From RZYP01 sp964386405 (GTDB taxonomy: Bacteria; Bacillota; Negativicutes; Acidaminococcales; Acidaminococcaceae), in contig CAYLRW010000052.1 of the NCBI GenBank assembly GCA_964386405.1, positions 1 through 11,201 on the forward strand: 11,201 bases of DNA, read 5' to 3'. The notes under the pieces were generated by a model, which was not told the origin of the DNA, did not search any database, and saw only the letters and a program-made list of their open reading frames with translations. The number at the start of each line of letters is the position of its first letter. The stretch's first letter is position 1. A program made the position numbers and the translations under genes. Positions 1 to 6,812 of the stretch are shown here, piece by piece.

Positions 1-37
1 CACTTGGGCAAAGCGTTATATCTGGTCAGAAGCAAAA

Positions 38-904
38 TCAATAGGTCAAGCTCACCGGGCCGTTTTCTGTTATCAGCACCGTATGCTCCCATTGCGCAGA
101 TGGCATACCATCTATGGTCAGTGCCGTCCAGTCATTTGCCGCATCAACATAGATATCTTTCTTACCCATATTGATCATCGGTTCAATAGTAAAAATCATG
201 CCGGGCACTAACAGCATCCCGGTATTTTTTTTGCCCACATGGCAAACGAAAGGTTCTTCATGAAATTCAATACCAACGCCATGACCGCCGAATTCACGTA
301 CTACTGAGTAGCCGCGTTTATGCGCATAATTGCCGATAGCCGCGCCGATATCGCCCATAAAGGCCCAAGGTTTAGCTGCTTCTATGCCAATTCTCAGGCA
401 CTCTTTGGTAATGGCCACAAGGTCCTGCTTCTTTTTGTCAACTTTACCAATCATGAACATACGTGACGCATCAGAATAATAGCCTTTATAAATTGTTGAT
501 ACGTCTACATTAATGATATCACCGCTTTTCAAAATAACACTTTTGTCCGGGATACCGTGGCAAACCTCTTCGTTAACGGACGTACAACAGCTTTTTGGGA
601 AACCCATGAAATTAAGCGGTGCCGGAATTGCGCCATGAGCAACAGTGTAATCATAGACCATAACATCTATATCTTCTGTACTCATGCCAGCTTTGATGTG
701 TTGCTCAACATAGTCCAGTACACCTGTATTAATATCACAGGATTCCTTGATGCCGGCAATTTGTTCCGGTGTTTTCAACATAGAGAGGTCGGGCACTTCA
801 TAGCCTTTTTCTTTGTATTCCTGTATCTTTTTTTCAATGGGCAGATGGCATTCGCTATATGCTTTGCCGCTGCCACACCAACATGGTGAATTGTTTTCTG
901 GCAT
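38..904 (-). CDS. map: Methionine aminopeptidase, type I, with N-terminal SEC-C zinc motif
   Basis: Cytosolic metalloprotease that removes the initiator methionine from nascent proteins. I take the ATG at 904 (288 aa) because AAAGGAG at 913-919 sits 8 nt upstream; the in-frame ATG at 925 lies upstream of that site and would add 7 unlikely residues. Residues 8-20 read CWCGSGKAYSECH, a SEC-C metal-binding motif (C8, C10, C19, H20) as found at the SecA C-terminus. The catalytic pita-bread fold follows from about residue 45. The five metal ligands are visible as D134 (NVDVS), D145 (YYSDAS), H208 (GGHGVG), E241 (TIEP) and E273 (QWEHTV), with H116 (VCHGIP) at the substrate site. It looks intact and functional. 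The SEC-C extension is known in some bacterial MetAPs; a role in ribosome or nascent-chain contact is inference. It is divergent from the DedA gene. Confidence 0.97.
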   Translation of the reverse strand: MPENNSPCWCGSGKAYSECHLPIEKKIQEYKEKGYEVPDLSMLKTPEQIAGIKESCDINTGVLDYVEQHIKAGMSTEDIDVMVYDYTVAHGAIPAPLNFMGFPKSCCTSVNEEVCHGIPDKSVILKSGDIINVDVSTIYKGYYSDASRMFMIGKVDKKKQDLVAITKECLRIGIEAAKPWAFMGDIGAAIGNYAHKRGYSVVREFGGHGVGIEFHEEPFVCHVGKKNTGMLLVPGMIFTIEPMINMGKKDIYVDAANDWTALTIDGMPSAQWEHTVLITENGPVSLTY

Positions 905-912
905 ATTTTTTA

Positions 913-919
913 CTCCTTT
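913..919 (-). promoter_or_regulatory. Ribosome-binding site of map
   Basis: AAAGGAG on the minus strand, 8 nt before the ATG at 904. It decides the start against the in-frame ATG at 925, which lies upstream of this site. Confidence 0.85.
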
Positions 920-935
920 GTACATGGTATTCTTT

Positions 936-944
936 ATTATAGCA
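936..944 (-). promoter_or_regulatory. Extended -10 promoter of map
   Basis: On the minus strand the sequence reads TGC-TATAAT, a consensus -10 hexamer (936-941) with the TGn extension (942-944). The position 17 nt upstream (about 959-964) has no -35 likeness, which is normal for extended -10 promoters. Predicted transcription start is near 929, giving a leader of about 25 nt with the ribosome-binding site in it. Confidence 0.6.
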
Positions 945-956
945 CTTTTCCCGCTA

Positions 957-984
957 TTGCGCTCCCACGTTTCTGTGATAAACT
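957..984 (+). promoter_or_regulatory. Candidate promoter of the DedA/PLP-enzyme operon
   Basis: TTGCGC (957-962), a 16-nt spacer, then TAAACT (979-984) preceded by TGA, a partial extended -10. The match to consensus is modest. TATAAG at 984-989 is an alternative -10 but has no -35 at usable distance. A promoter is expected here because the region separates two divergent genes. Confidence 0.3.
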
Positions 985-1017
985 ATAAGTTAATAATTCT
1001 TTTGGAAGGACTGTTCT

Positions 1018-1680
1018 ATGGAAACCTTACTATATTATTTCAATACTATGTTTTTTTATTTCTCTGAGTATGTTATGCACTTTGACCGCTATATTCCAGC
1101 TATCATGCAGGATTATGGTTCCTTAATTTATTTTTTGCTGTTCGCTATCTTTTTCTGCGAAACAGGTTTGGTCGTTACGCCTTTCTTGCCTGGTGATTCC
1201 TTGCTGTTTGCCTGTGGTGCTCTGGCAGCCACAGCCGATAGTCTGCATTTGCCAACAGTCTTTTTAATCTGTCTTGTCGCAGCAATACTTGGTGACGCCT
1301 GCAACTATATGATTGGCGAGAAACTCGGTCATCAGCTGATTGCCCGCCACAACCGCTTAATCAAACCGGAACATATTGAGAAAGCGCAAAAATTCTACGA
1401 AAAACATGGTCATAAAGCAATCTTTCTTGCACGCTTCGTACCAATTGTCCGCACTTTTGCTCCTTTCGTCGCCGGCATCGGCAACATGCATTATCGCACC
1501 TTTGCTGTCTACAATATCATCGGTGCTATCTCTTGGGTAACACTCTTTATTGGGACTGGCTATTTCTTCGGCAATATGCCTTTTGTCAAAAACAACTTTT
1601 CGCATGTAACTCTGGGTATAATTGTCTTTTCCGTCTTGCCGATTATTTTTGAAATAATTAAAGCGCGAAAAGAAAAATAA
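1018..1680 (+). CDS. DedA-family integral membrane protein (VTT/SNARE-associated domain)
   Basis: 220 aa polytopic inner-membrane protein. Start ATG at 1018 is supported by GGAAGGA at 1004-1010, 7 nt upstream. Family landmarks are all present: CETG with E48, LPGDSLL (57-63) with D60, GD at 92-93 followed by Y97 and G100, then FYEKHGHKAIFLARFVPIVR (126-145), with R139 and R145, and P149. E48, D60, R139 and R145 correspond by position to the acidic and arginine residues known to be essential in E. coli DedA proteins YqjA/YghB. Hydrophobic segments are visible at about 36-56, 62-72, 80-98, 162-184 and 198-214. DedA members act in membrane lipid homeostasis, and some recycle undecaprenyl phosphate across the membrane. 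The exact substrate here cannot be read from sequence. It lies 23 nt upstream of the PLP enzyme gene and is probably co-transcribed with it. Confidence 0.93.
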   Translation: METLLYYFNTMFFYFSEYVMHFDRYIPAIMQDYGSLIYFLLFAIFFCETGLVVTPFLPGDSLLFACGALAATADSLHLPTVFLICLVAAILGDACNYMIGEKLGHQLIARHNRLIKPEHIEKAQKFYEKHGHKAIFLARFVPIVRTFAPFVAGIGNMHYRTFAVYNIIGAISWVTLFIGTGYFFGNMPFVKNNFSHVTLGIIVFSVLPIIFEIIKARKEK

Positions 1681-1703
1681 TAATTATAAAAAGGAGTAAT
1701 TGT

Positions 1704-2738
1704 ATGTACTATTTTACCAATGACTACTCTGAAGGTGCCCATCCGCTAATTATGCAAAAACTCCTGGAAACAAATATGGAGCAAACTGGTGTCTATGGCA
1801 GCGATCAATACTGCGATAATGCCAAAGCTCTCATCAAAACGGCCTGTGGCCGCGAAGACGCAGATGTCCATCTTTTTATCGGCGGTACACAGACTAACTT
1901 TACTATTATCAGCGCAGCGCTCAGACCTTTCCAAGGTGTTTACTCCTCTTTTCTTGGTCACATCAACACGCACGAAGCCGGTGCCATTGAACACACCGGC
2001 CATAAAGTGTTGGAATTACCGACTGCTGACGGCAAGCTGACCGCTCAGCAGATTGAAGAAAACTATCTGATCTATTTGAACGACCCCAAACGCGAACATT
2101 GGGTACAGCCTAAGATGGTTTATATCTCCCACCCTTCCGAGGTTGGCACCCTCTATTCCAAGAAAGAATTGGAAGCTCTTTCTGCCACCTGCAAAAAATA
2201 TGGTCTCTATCTCTTTCTTGATGGTGCACGCCTTGGCTATGGGCTTACCTCACCCGGCACTGACCTTACCCTGCAAGATATTGCGCGGCTTTGCGATGTT
2301 TTTTACATCGGCGGTACCAAATGCGGTGCTCTGTTCGGTGAAGCTGCCGTCATCCTTAATCCTGAATTAAAGGCTGATTTTCATACCATCATGAAACAAA
2401 GTGGTGCTGTTCTGGCTAAAGGACGCCTGCTAGGCTTGCAATTTCAGACACTGTTTACCGATAACCTTTACGAAAAAATCTGCCAGCACGGTATTAATAT
2501 GGCGATGCTGCTGAAAGAAGCTTTTACGGAAAAAGGCCTGCCTTTCGTTGCGCAATCCTTTACCAATCAGCAGTTCCCCATTCTGACAGAAAAAATGTAT
2601 GAAACTCTTACTCAGAAATATGGCATCGGTTCCTGGGAAGTCTTCGACAATGGCACACGCGCTGTACGCTTCTGTACCAGCTGGGCAACGTCGGAAGAAC
2701 AAGTGCATAACTTAACAAACGATTTGAAAGCTTTGTGA
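1704..2738 (+). CDS. PLP-dependent beta-eliminating lyase / low-specificity L-threonine aldolase family protein
   Basis: 344 aa, the usual length for the threonine aldolase family (fold-type I PLP enzymes), which cleave L-threonine or L-allo-threonine to glycine and acetaldehyde. Start ATG at 1704 follows AAAGGAG with good spacing. Visible landmarks: N-terminal NDYSEGAHP (6-14), GGTQTN (60-65) for phosphate contact, H90-E91 in the region that stacks on the cofactor, FLDGAR (171-176) with D173 expected to pair with the pyridine nitrogen, and YIGGTKCGA (201-209) with K206 as the Schiff-base lysine. The N-terminus differs from the classical LtaE start (RSDT-type), so it belongs to a divergent subgroup and substrate specificity is uncertain. 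It follows the DedA gene by 23 nt and ends just before the bidirectional terminator. Confidence 0.88.
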   Translation: MYYFTNDYSEGAHPLIMQKLLETNMEQTGVYGSDQYCDNAKALIKTACGREDADVHLFIGGTQTNFTIISAALRPFQGVYSSFLGHINTHEAGAIEHTGHKVLELPTADGKLTAQQIEENYLIYLNDPKREHWVQPKMVYISHPSEVGTLYSKKELEALSATCKKYGLYLFLDGARLGYGLTSPGTDLTLQDIARLCDVFYIGGTKCGALFGEAAVILNPELKADFHTIMKQSGAVLAKGRLLGLQFQTLFTDNLYEKICQHGINMAMLLKEAFTEKGLPFVAQSFTNQQFPILTEKMYETLTQKYGIGSWEVFDNGTRAVRFCTSWATSEEQVHNLTNDLKAL

Positions 2739-2748
2739 GATAAAAAAG

Positions 2749-2782
2749 AAACCGTGATTCTTATTAATAAGAATCACGGTTT
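2749..2782. terminator. Bidirectional intrinsic terminator between convergent genes
   Basis: A perfect 34-nt palindrome (about 15-bp stem, TTAA loop at 2764-2767). On the plus strand it is followed by TTTATTATTTTTG, on the minus strand by TTTCTTTTTTATC, so it can stop transcription from both sides. It starts 10 nt after the stop of the PLP enzyme gene and ends 2 nt from the stop codon of the EamA gene. Confidence 0.93.
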
Positions 2783-2784
2783 TA

Positions 2785-3681
2785 TTATTTTTGTTTAGAA
2801 AGCAGGAAGACCGTACCCAGAATACAGGCAACACCTATACTATCAGGTATGCCAAAGTCTACATTTAGAAGCAGCACCGACAGTATCACGGAAGAAAGCG
2901 GTTCTACCGAGGCCAGCGCGCCTACTTCCGAAGGCTTGATATATTTTGTGCTTTCCAGATACGTGTAAAAAGCAATTATCGTACCAAAAACTACGACAGC
3001 CACCAAAGCAAGGAATGTATGCAAATCCCAAATACCGATGAAAGGCCAGGGTCTGCGCACAAGCGTTAAAATGCCGCCACCGATAATCATCGCCCAACCA
3101 ATTACTATCGCCGACGAATACTTTAACAAAAGATCCTTTGGTTGGATAGTATAAAAAGCCATAGCAAAGGCTGACAAAACACCCCAAAAAAGCGTTTCTT
3201 CGGAAATAGCCAGCTTGTCCCACTGTCCTTTGGTAATCAAAAGATAGGTGCCAAACATCGCTAAAAGAACAGCCAAAACTTCGGTACGGTCGGGTCGGCG
3301 TTTAAGCTTCCAGACTGCATAAACCAAAACAATGACCGGCATCAGATACTGCAATATCGTAGCTGTAGCGGCGTTGCCGTAATTAATTGCCAGATAATAA
3401 GTGTATTGGGTCGCCATCATACCAAAAATGCCGAAAATAACAAGCTGCTTTCTATATCTTGCATTCTGCCAGATAGAAAAAACGTCTCCGCCGCCATGAT
3501 AGTGAAAAAGCAGCATGATAAAACCAGCAACAAGCATACGCACACTAGCCAGCCAAGTTGGGTCAAGATGCTGAACTTCAAATAAATACTGTACTGCCAC
3601 TCCGGATGCTCCCCAAAGAGAAGCTCCGCCTAAAACCATAATTATTCCTTTTCTTCTGCTGCTTGCTGCATCCAATCTCAT
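2785..3681 (-). CDS. EamA/DMT-superfamily transporter (RhaT/YdcZ-like permease)
   Basis: 298 aa, very hydrophobic, with two EamA repeats (about residues 11-150 and 163-295) and about ten membrane segments, near 12-34, 42-60, 77-97, 105-124, 133-150, 164-180, 189-208, 222-242, 250-271 and 277-294. Repeat hallmarks include LWGASG (22-27), the NYGNAATATILQYLMP stretch (100-115) and the matching SEVGALASVEPLSSVI stretch (251-266). The family exports or imports small metabolites such as amino acids and nucleosides; the substrate cannot be assigned. The start is uncertain. ATG at 3681 keeps the RRKG positive charge usual before helix 1 but has a poor ribosome-binding site, while ATG at 3639 has AAAAGGA upstream and would shorten the protein by 14 residues. 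It lies 49 nt downstream of ppaC on the same strand with no hairpin visible between, so co-transcription is likely. Confidence 0.9.
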   Translation of the reverse strand: MRLDAASSRRKGIIMVLGGASLWGASGVAVQYLFEVQHLDPTWLASVRMLVAGFIMLLFHYHGGGDVFSIWQNARYRKQLVIFGIFGMMATQYTYYLAINYGNAATATILQYLMPVIVLVYAVWKLKRRPDRTEVLAVLLAMFGTYLLITKGQWDKLAISEETLFWGVLSAFAMAFYTIQPKDLLLKYSSAIVIGWAMIIGGGILTLVRRPWPFIGIWDLHTFLALVAVVVFGTIIAFYTYLESTKYIKPSEVGALASVEPLSSVILSVLLLNVDFGIPDSIGVACILGTVFLLSKQK

Positions 3682-3730
3682 ACCGCCATTCGCAAATATA
3701 TTTTTACAGCACTTCTCCAGCAGTTAAGTT

Positions 3731-5356
3731 TTAACGAAAAACCTCTGTCAAAGGTGGGATAACCTGCTTTTTACGAGAAAGACAACCAGGCAGATAATAG
3801 AAGCCCTCTTCTGTTTTCTCACCAAAAGCCTGTATTAAAATGCTTTGCGGCTCGCCGGCAACAAGCAGATCACTCGCCTGCCCAAGAATATCAGTTACCA
3901 GAAGCAGAGCAAAATCATAACCATCTTCCTTTTTCAATACTTGCAGAGCGTTCTGCAATTCAGGATATTTCGTCTTTGCATATCCACGATCCATAATGTT
4001 GATCTGTGCTACGCCAACTTTTTGTTCGCCGAAATCAAATTCCTTGATATCGTTGCGCACCAAATCAGCCGGTGACATAGTACTAATGACATCACCATGT
4101 CTTAATAATTTCATCGCATAGTCTTCAACATCTTCAATGCCAGCAAGTCCTGCCAACTTCAGAGCTGTTTCCTTGTCCAGCGGAGTTGCCGTCGGTGAAC
4201 GGAAAAGCAACGTGTCCGAGACGATTGCTGACATCAGTACACCGGCAATCTGCGGTTCCATTTCCACACCACGATGGAAAATCAGGTTCGCAACAATAGT
4301 AGCTGTTGAACCCACCGGCTCTTGCCTAATATAAATAGGTGCACTGGTAGTCAGCCCACCCAGCCTGTGGTGATCAATAATTTCCAGGATTTTTGCTTCG
4401 TCTACGCCTTCAACAGCTTGGCTGCGTTCATTATGGTCAACCAGGATAACTTCCCTGCGTGGATGCCCCATAATGCTTTGCTGGTCAATTGTGCCAATAT
4501 ACTTGCCTTTTTCTATGACCGGATAGCAAATATAGTCTGTAGCAGACATTTTGGCCTGTACTTCGGCCAAAAGATCAGCATTAGTAAAGCTGACAACATC
4601 CTTGGTCATCAGGAATTGAACAGGCACACTTTGGTTGATCAAGCGGGCTGCTTTATAAGTATCGTGAGGCGTACTGATAATTAAGGCTCCCATTTTTTCT
4701 GCGAGCTCTAATACTTCCGCTTCTACCTTCGTATCTCTTGTTAAGATCAAACCGGCAGCGCCGACACGCAATGCTGCAAGCTGCGCGTCCACGCGATCAC
4801 CGATAATCACCAAATCCTGTTTTGCCAGCGAAGCACTGATCGTATCGGCGGCGGACGCACCGATTTTAATCTTACCGCAGAATTTCTTTTCTAAATCACC
4901 GCAGAATAGTTTGCCATCCAACGCAGTTAAAATACTCTTATAGTAAACTCCTGCTTCATGCAGGTCATGAATTGACATTTCATTATAATAACGCATTGCC
5001 AGATCCTTGACCGCAATCATGCCGGCAAGCTTACCTGTTGCTTCCACGACCGGAATGGCTCTCAGGTTTTGTTCTGTAAAAATTTTACCTACTTCATGCA
5101 GTGTCGTTTCCGGCAAAACACTAGGGGTTTCGTTCAGTTTGATATCACCTAAACGCGGATACAAATCATTCACGAGTAGTGGTGCCGGTACCTTAAAGTA
5201 ATCAAGCACAAACTGTGTTTCCGGATTTATTTTTCCTGCTCTGGCTGGAATAGCATTAACACCCAGCTTTTCTTTTAAATATGCATAAGCAATAGCCGAG
5301 CAAATAGAATCAGTATCAGGATTAAGATGCCCGATAACCAAAACTGGTTTCTTCAC
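3731..5356 (-). CDS. ppaC: Manganese-dependent family II inorganic pyrophosphatase with CBS-DRTGG-CBS regulatory insert
   Basis: 541 aa cytosolic enzyme hydrolysing pyrophosphate to two phosphates. GTG start at 5356, chosen because AAGGAGGA (5363-5370) is 6 nt upstream. Catalytic DHH domain elements: GHLNPDTDS (9-17; H10, D14, D16), VDHNE (306-310), IDHH (327-330), SDT (380-382) and the C-terminal SRKKQ (527-531) typical of the DHHA2 domain. The roughly 240-residue insert between the first motif and VDHNE carries CBS1 (about 72-130), a DRTGG domain (about 140-240) and CBS2 (about 245-300). Simple family II enzymes are about 310 aa, so the extra length is the regulatory module. Characterised CBS-PPases are inhibited by AMP/ADP, and those with DRTGG bind diadenosine polyphosphates; such control here is inferred from domain content. 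It sits downstream of the his operon on the same strand, separated by a hairpin, and upstream of the EamA gene. Confidence 0.96.
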   Translation of the reverse strand: MKKPVLVIGHLNPDTDSICSAIAYAYLKEKLGVNAIPARAGKINPETQFVLDYFKVPAPLLVNDLYPRLGDIKLNETPSVLPETTLHEVGKIFTEQNLRAIPVVEATGKLAGMIAVKDLAMRYYNEMSIHDLHEAGVYYKSILTALDGKLFCGDLEKKFCGKIKIGASAADTISASLAKQDLVIIGDRVDAQLAALRVGAAGLILTRDTKVEAEVLELAEKMGALIISTPHDTYKAARLINQSVPVQFLMTKDVVSFTNADLLAEVQAKMSATDYICYPVIEKGKYIGTIDQQSIMGHPRREVILVDHNERSQAVEGVDEAKILEIIDHHRLGGLTTSAPIYIRQEPVGSTATIVANLIFHRGVEMEPQIAGVLMSAIVSDTLLFRSPTATPLDKETALKLAGLAGIEDVEDYAMKLLRHGDVISTMSPADLVRNDIKEFDFGEQKVGVAQINIMDRGYAKTKYPELQNALQVLKKEDGYDFALLLVTDILGQASDLLVAGEPQSILIQAFGEKTEEGFYYLPGCLSRKKQVIPPLTEVFR

Positions 5357-5362
5357 AAAAAA

Positions 5363-5370
5363 TCCTCCTT
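5363..5370 (-). promoter_or_regulatory. Ribosome-binding site of ppaC (GTG start)
   Basis: AAGGAGGA on the minus strand followed by six T residues and then GTG. The near-perfect site supports the non-ATG start, and the N-terminal catalytic motif at residues 9-17 needs this start. Confidence 0.88.
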
Positions 5371-5380
5371 CATAAATACA

Positions 5381-5389
5381 ATTACAACA
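5381..5389 (-). promoter_or_regulatory. Candidate extended -10 promoter of ppaC
   Basis: On the minus strand TGT-TGTAAT, a -10 with 5 of 6 consensus bases and a TGn extension. No clear -35 lies 17-18 nt upstream. Predicted start near 5374 would give a very short leader that still contains the ribosome-binding site. The call is weak, resting on position between the his hairpin and ppaC. Confidence 0.35.
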
Positions 5390-5453
5390 TAAAAATTGCC
5401 TATATCCATGAACTCTTGGCTGACACCGCCCACGAATTTCACCTTACAGAAAC

Positions 5454-5488
5454 AAATCTCCTGCTACAGAAATTGTGGCAGGAGATTT
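5454..5488 (-). terminator. Probable intrinsic terminator of the his operon
   Basis: An 11-bp perfect stem (5454-5464 with 5478-5488), extendable to 16 bp with two G-U pairs and an AAA/TTT loop at 5470-5472. In the direction of his transcription it is followed by GTTTCTGT, a short and interrupted T tract. It lies about 44 nt after the hisIE stop. The stem is strong and the tail modest, so partial read-through into ppaC is possible. Confidence 0.65.
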
Positions 5489-5531
5489 AATCTTATAAGT
5501 TATTGTTTAGAAAGTATGTTGAAAATCTGCC

Positions 5532-6200
5532 TTAATACTTACTGTTGTTTTCCTGTTTGCGGCGCCCGCCGAGCTCGGCAAGCAATTCTCCCGGCGCAAT
5601 GTTATGGTAGGCCAAGAGTACCAGACAATGATACCACAAATCGCTCATCTCGTAAACAACTTCCTTGCTATTGTTGTTTTTAGAAGCAATAATCGTTTCA
5701 GCAGATTCTTCACCGACTTTTTTCAATATTTTATCTTGTCCTGACATGAAAAGATATTTGGTGTAAGACTTTTCACCGCCATGTTCTTTCTTCTCCTGAA
5801 TAACTGCATAAAGTTCGGACAAAATACTTGGTAAATTAGCTTCACCAACGACAGGCATATTTTTACCTTCGCCGCTATTCCACAAAGGATAGCTGAAACA
5901 GGAATAGTTACCGGTATGGCAGGCATTACCTGTTTGCGCAACCTTTAAAAGTAATGTGTCGCCGTCACAATCATAAGTTATGCTAAGCACCTTCTGCATA
6001 TGCCCGGAAGTAGCACCCTTGTTCCATAATTCCTGCCGGCTGCGGCTCCAGAACCAGGTATAGCCGGTTTCTACCGTTCTTGCCAGTGATTCTTCGTTCA
6101 TATAAGCCAACATCAAGACCGCATTGGTTTTGACATCCTGCACAATAGCAGGTATCAGGCCCTTTTCATCAAATTTCAGATTTGCAAAATCAATTTTCAT
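5532..6200 (-). CDS. hisIE: Bifunctional phosphoribosyl-AMP cyclohydrolase / phosphoribosyl-ATP pyrophosphohydrolase
   Basis: 222 aa fusion catalysing steps 2 and 3 of histidine synthesis: removal of pyrophosphate from PR-ATP (HisE), then opening of the adenine ring of PR-AMP (HisI). The HisI domain (about 1-115) shows YMNEESL (33-39), SRSRQELWNKGATSGH (52-67), DCDGD (77-81; C78 and aspartates for Zn/Mg), and ACHTG with C94 and a further C101 as zinc ligands. The HisE domain (about 122-212) shows KVGEESAET (161-169) and YEMSDLWYH (183-191), the acidic MazG-like metal site. Start ATG at 6200 overlaps the hisF stop as ATGA and has GGAGGT upstream. It is the last gene of the operon, with a hairpin after it. 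The protein looks complete. Confidence 0.97.
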   Translation of the reverse strand: MKIDFANLKFDEKGLIPAIVQDVKTNAVLMLAYMNEESLARTVETGYTWFWSRSRQELWNKGATSGHMQKVLSITYDCDGDTLLLKVAQTGNACHTGNYSCFSYPLWNSGEGKNMPVVGEANLPSILSELYAVIQEKKEHGGEKSYTKYLFMSGQDKILKKVGEESAETIIASKNNNSKEVVYEMSDLWYHCLVLLAYHNIAPGELLAELGGRRKQENNSKY

Positions 6201-6811
6201 AATCTTACCTCCACTCCCCGGCTGCGTAAATATTCTTTAACCTGCCGGATNNNNNNNNNNNNNNNNNNNNNNNNNNNNNNNNNNNNNNNNNNNNNNNNNN
6301 NNNNNNNNNNNNNNNNNNNNNNNNNNNNNNNNNNNNNNNNNNNNNNNNNNACATCAAGTCCTGTCGGCGTTCTGCCGCCATTGACATAAACTTCCCACTT
6401 GTTTTCAGCGACGCGTTTTGCGTCAACAGCAAGTACGATGCACTGGCTGCCAAAAAGCCTGGCTCCTTCGCTGATCAGCTCTGGATTTTTCACTGCCGCA
6501 GTATTCAACGAGGTTTTATCGGCTCCTGCATTCAACGCATTGCGTATGTCAATAACAGTACTGATGCCCCCGCCAACGGTTAGCGGCATAAAGACTTCAC
6601 CGGCTGTACGGTTGATTACATCGAGCATAGCCTTGCGCTGTTCCACCGAAGCCGTAATATCGAGAAAAACCAATTCGTCTGCAGCCTCTTCATCGTAGAT
6701 ATGGGCTAGTTCAACCGGATCACCGGCATCCTGCAGACCAACAAAATTTGTACCTTTTACGACGCGGCCAGCTTTCACATCCAAACAGGGAATAATTCTC
6801 TTCGTATGCAT
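6197..6811 (-). CDS. hisF: Imidazole glycerol phosphate synthase, cyclase subunit (interrupted by assembly gap)
   Basis: The (beta/alpha)8 cyclase that, with ammonia from HisH, turns PRFAR into imidazole glycerol phosphate and AICAR. Visible residues 1-154 include RIIPCLDV (5-12) with catalytic D11, the phosphate loop VGGGIS (79-84), NTAAV (103-107), and VDAKRV (129-134) with D130. After GRTPTGLD-V the sequence enters 100 N and resumes at IRQVKEYLRSRGVEVRL to the stop. The second catalytic aspartate (D176 in Thermotoga HisF) and the C-terminal phosphate loop lie in the gap. With the N-run at face value the protein is 204 aa, against about 253 in the family, so about 47 residues are unaccounted for. 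Start ATG at 6811 is 1 nt after the hisA stop, with GGAGGA upstream. The stop overlaps the hisIE start (ATGA). Confidence 0.95.
   Translation of the reverse strand: MHTKRIIPCLDVKAGRVVKGTNFVGLQDAGDPVELAHIYDEEAADELVFLDITASVEQRKAMLDVINRTAGEVFMPLTVGGGISTVIDIRNALNAGADKTSLNTAAVKNPELISEGARLFGSQCIVLAVDAKRVAENKWEVYVNGGRTPTGLDXXXXXXXXXXXXXXXXXXXXXXXXXXXXXXXXXXIRQVKEYLRSRGVEVRL
6251..6350. other. Assembly gap (100 N) inside hisF
   Basis: Exactly 100 undetermined bases. Both flanks encode HisF in the same frame, so the join is right. Alignment by eye with the known HisF family asks for about 241 nt here. The round number suggests a placeholder of unknown true length. Confidence 0.97.
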
Positions 6812-6812
6812 T

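Noticed and set aside
1..37. Terminator downstream of map
   Set aside because: Only 37 nt are visible after the stop, with no hairpin in them; any terminator would be outside the window.
3682..3730. Terminator between ppaC and the EamA gene
   Set aside because: No stem of useful length followed by a T tract could be built in this 49-nt spacer.
5391..5450. Possible fluoride riboswitch before ppaC, since such switches sometimes precede pyrophosphatase genes
   Set aside because: The spacer has scattered similarity (GGTGA, GGCGG) but lacks the conserved GCTGATGRC...CCTAC-type segment and the pseudoknot arrangement, and the likely -10 lies downstream of it.
6197..6811. hisF as a truncated pseudogene
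   Set aside because: The shortfall falls wholly inside the N-run, and both flanks are well conserved and in frame, so missing sequence explains it better than decay.
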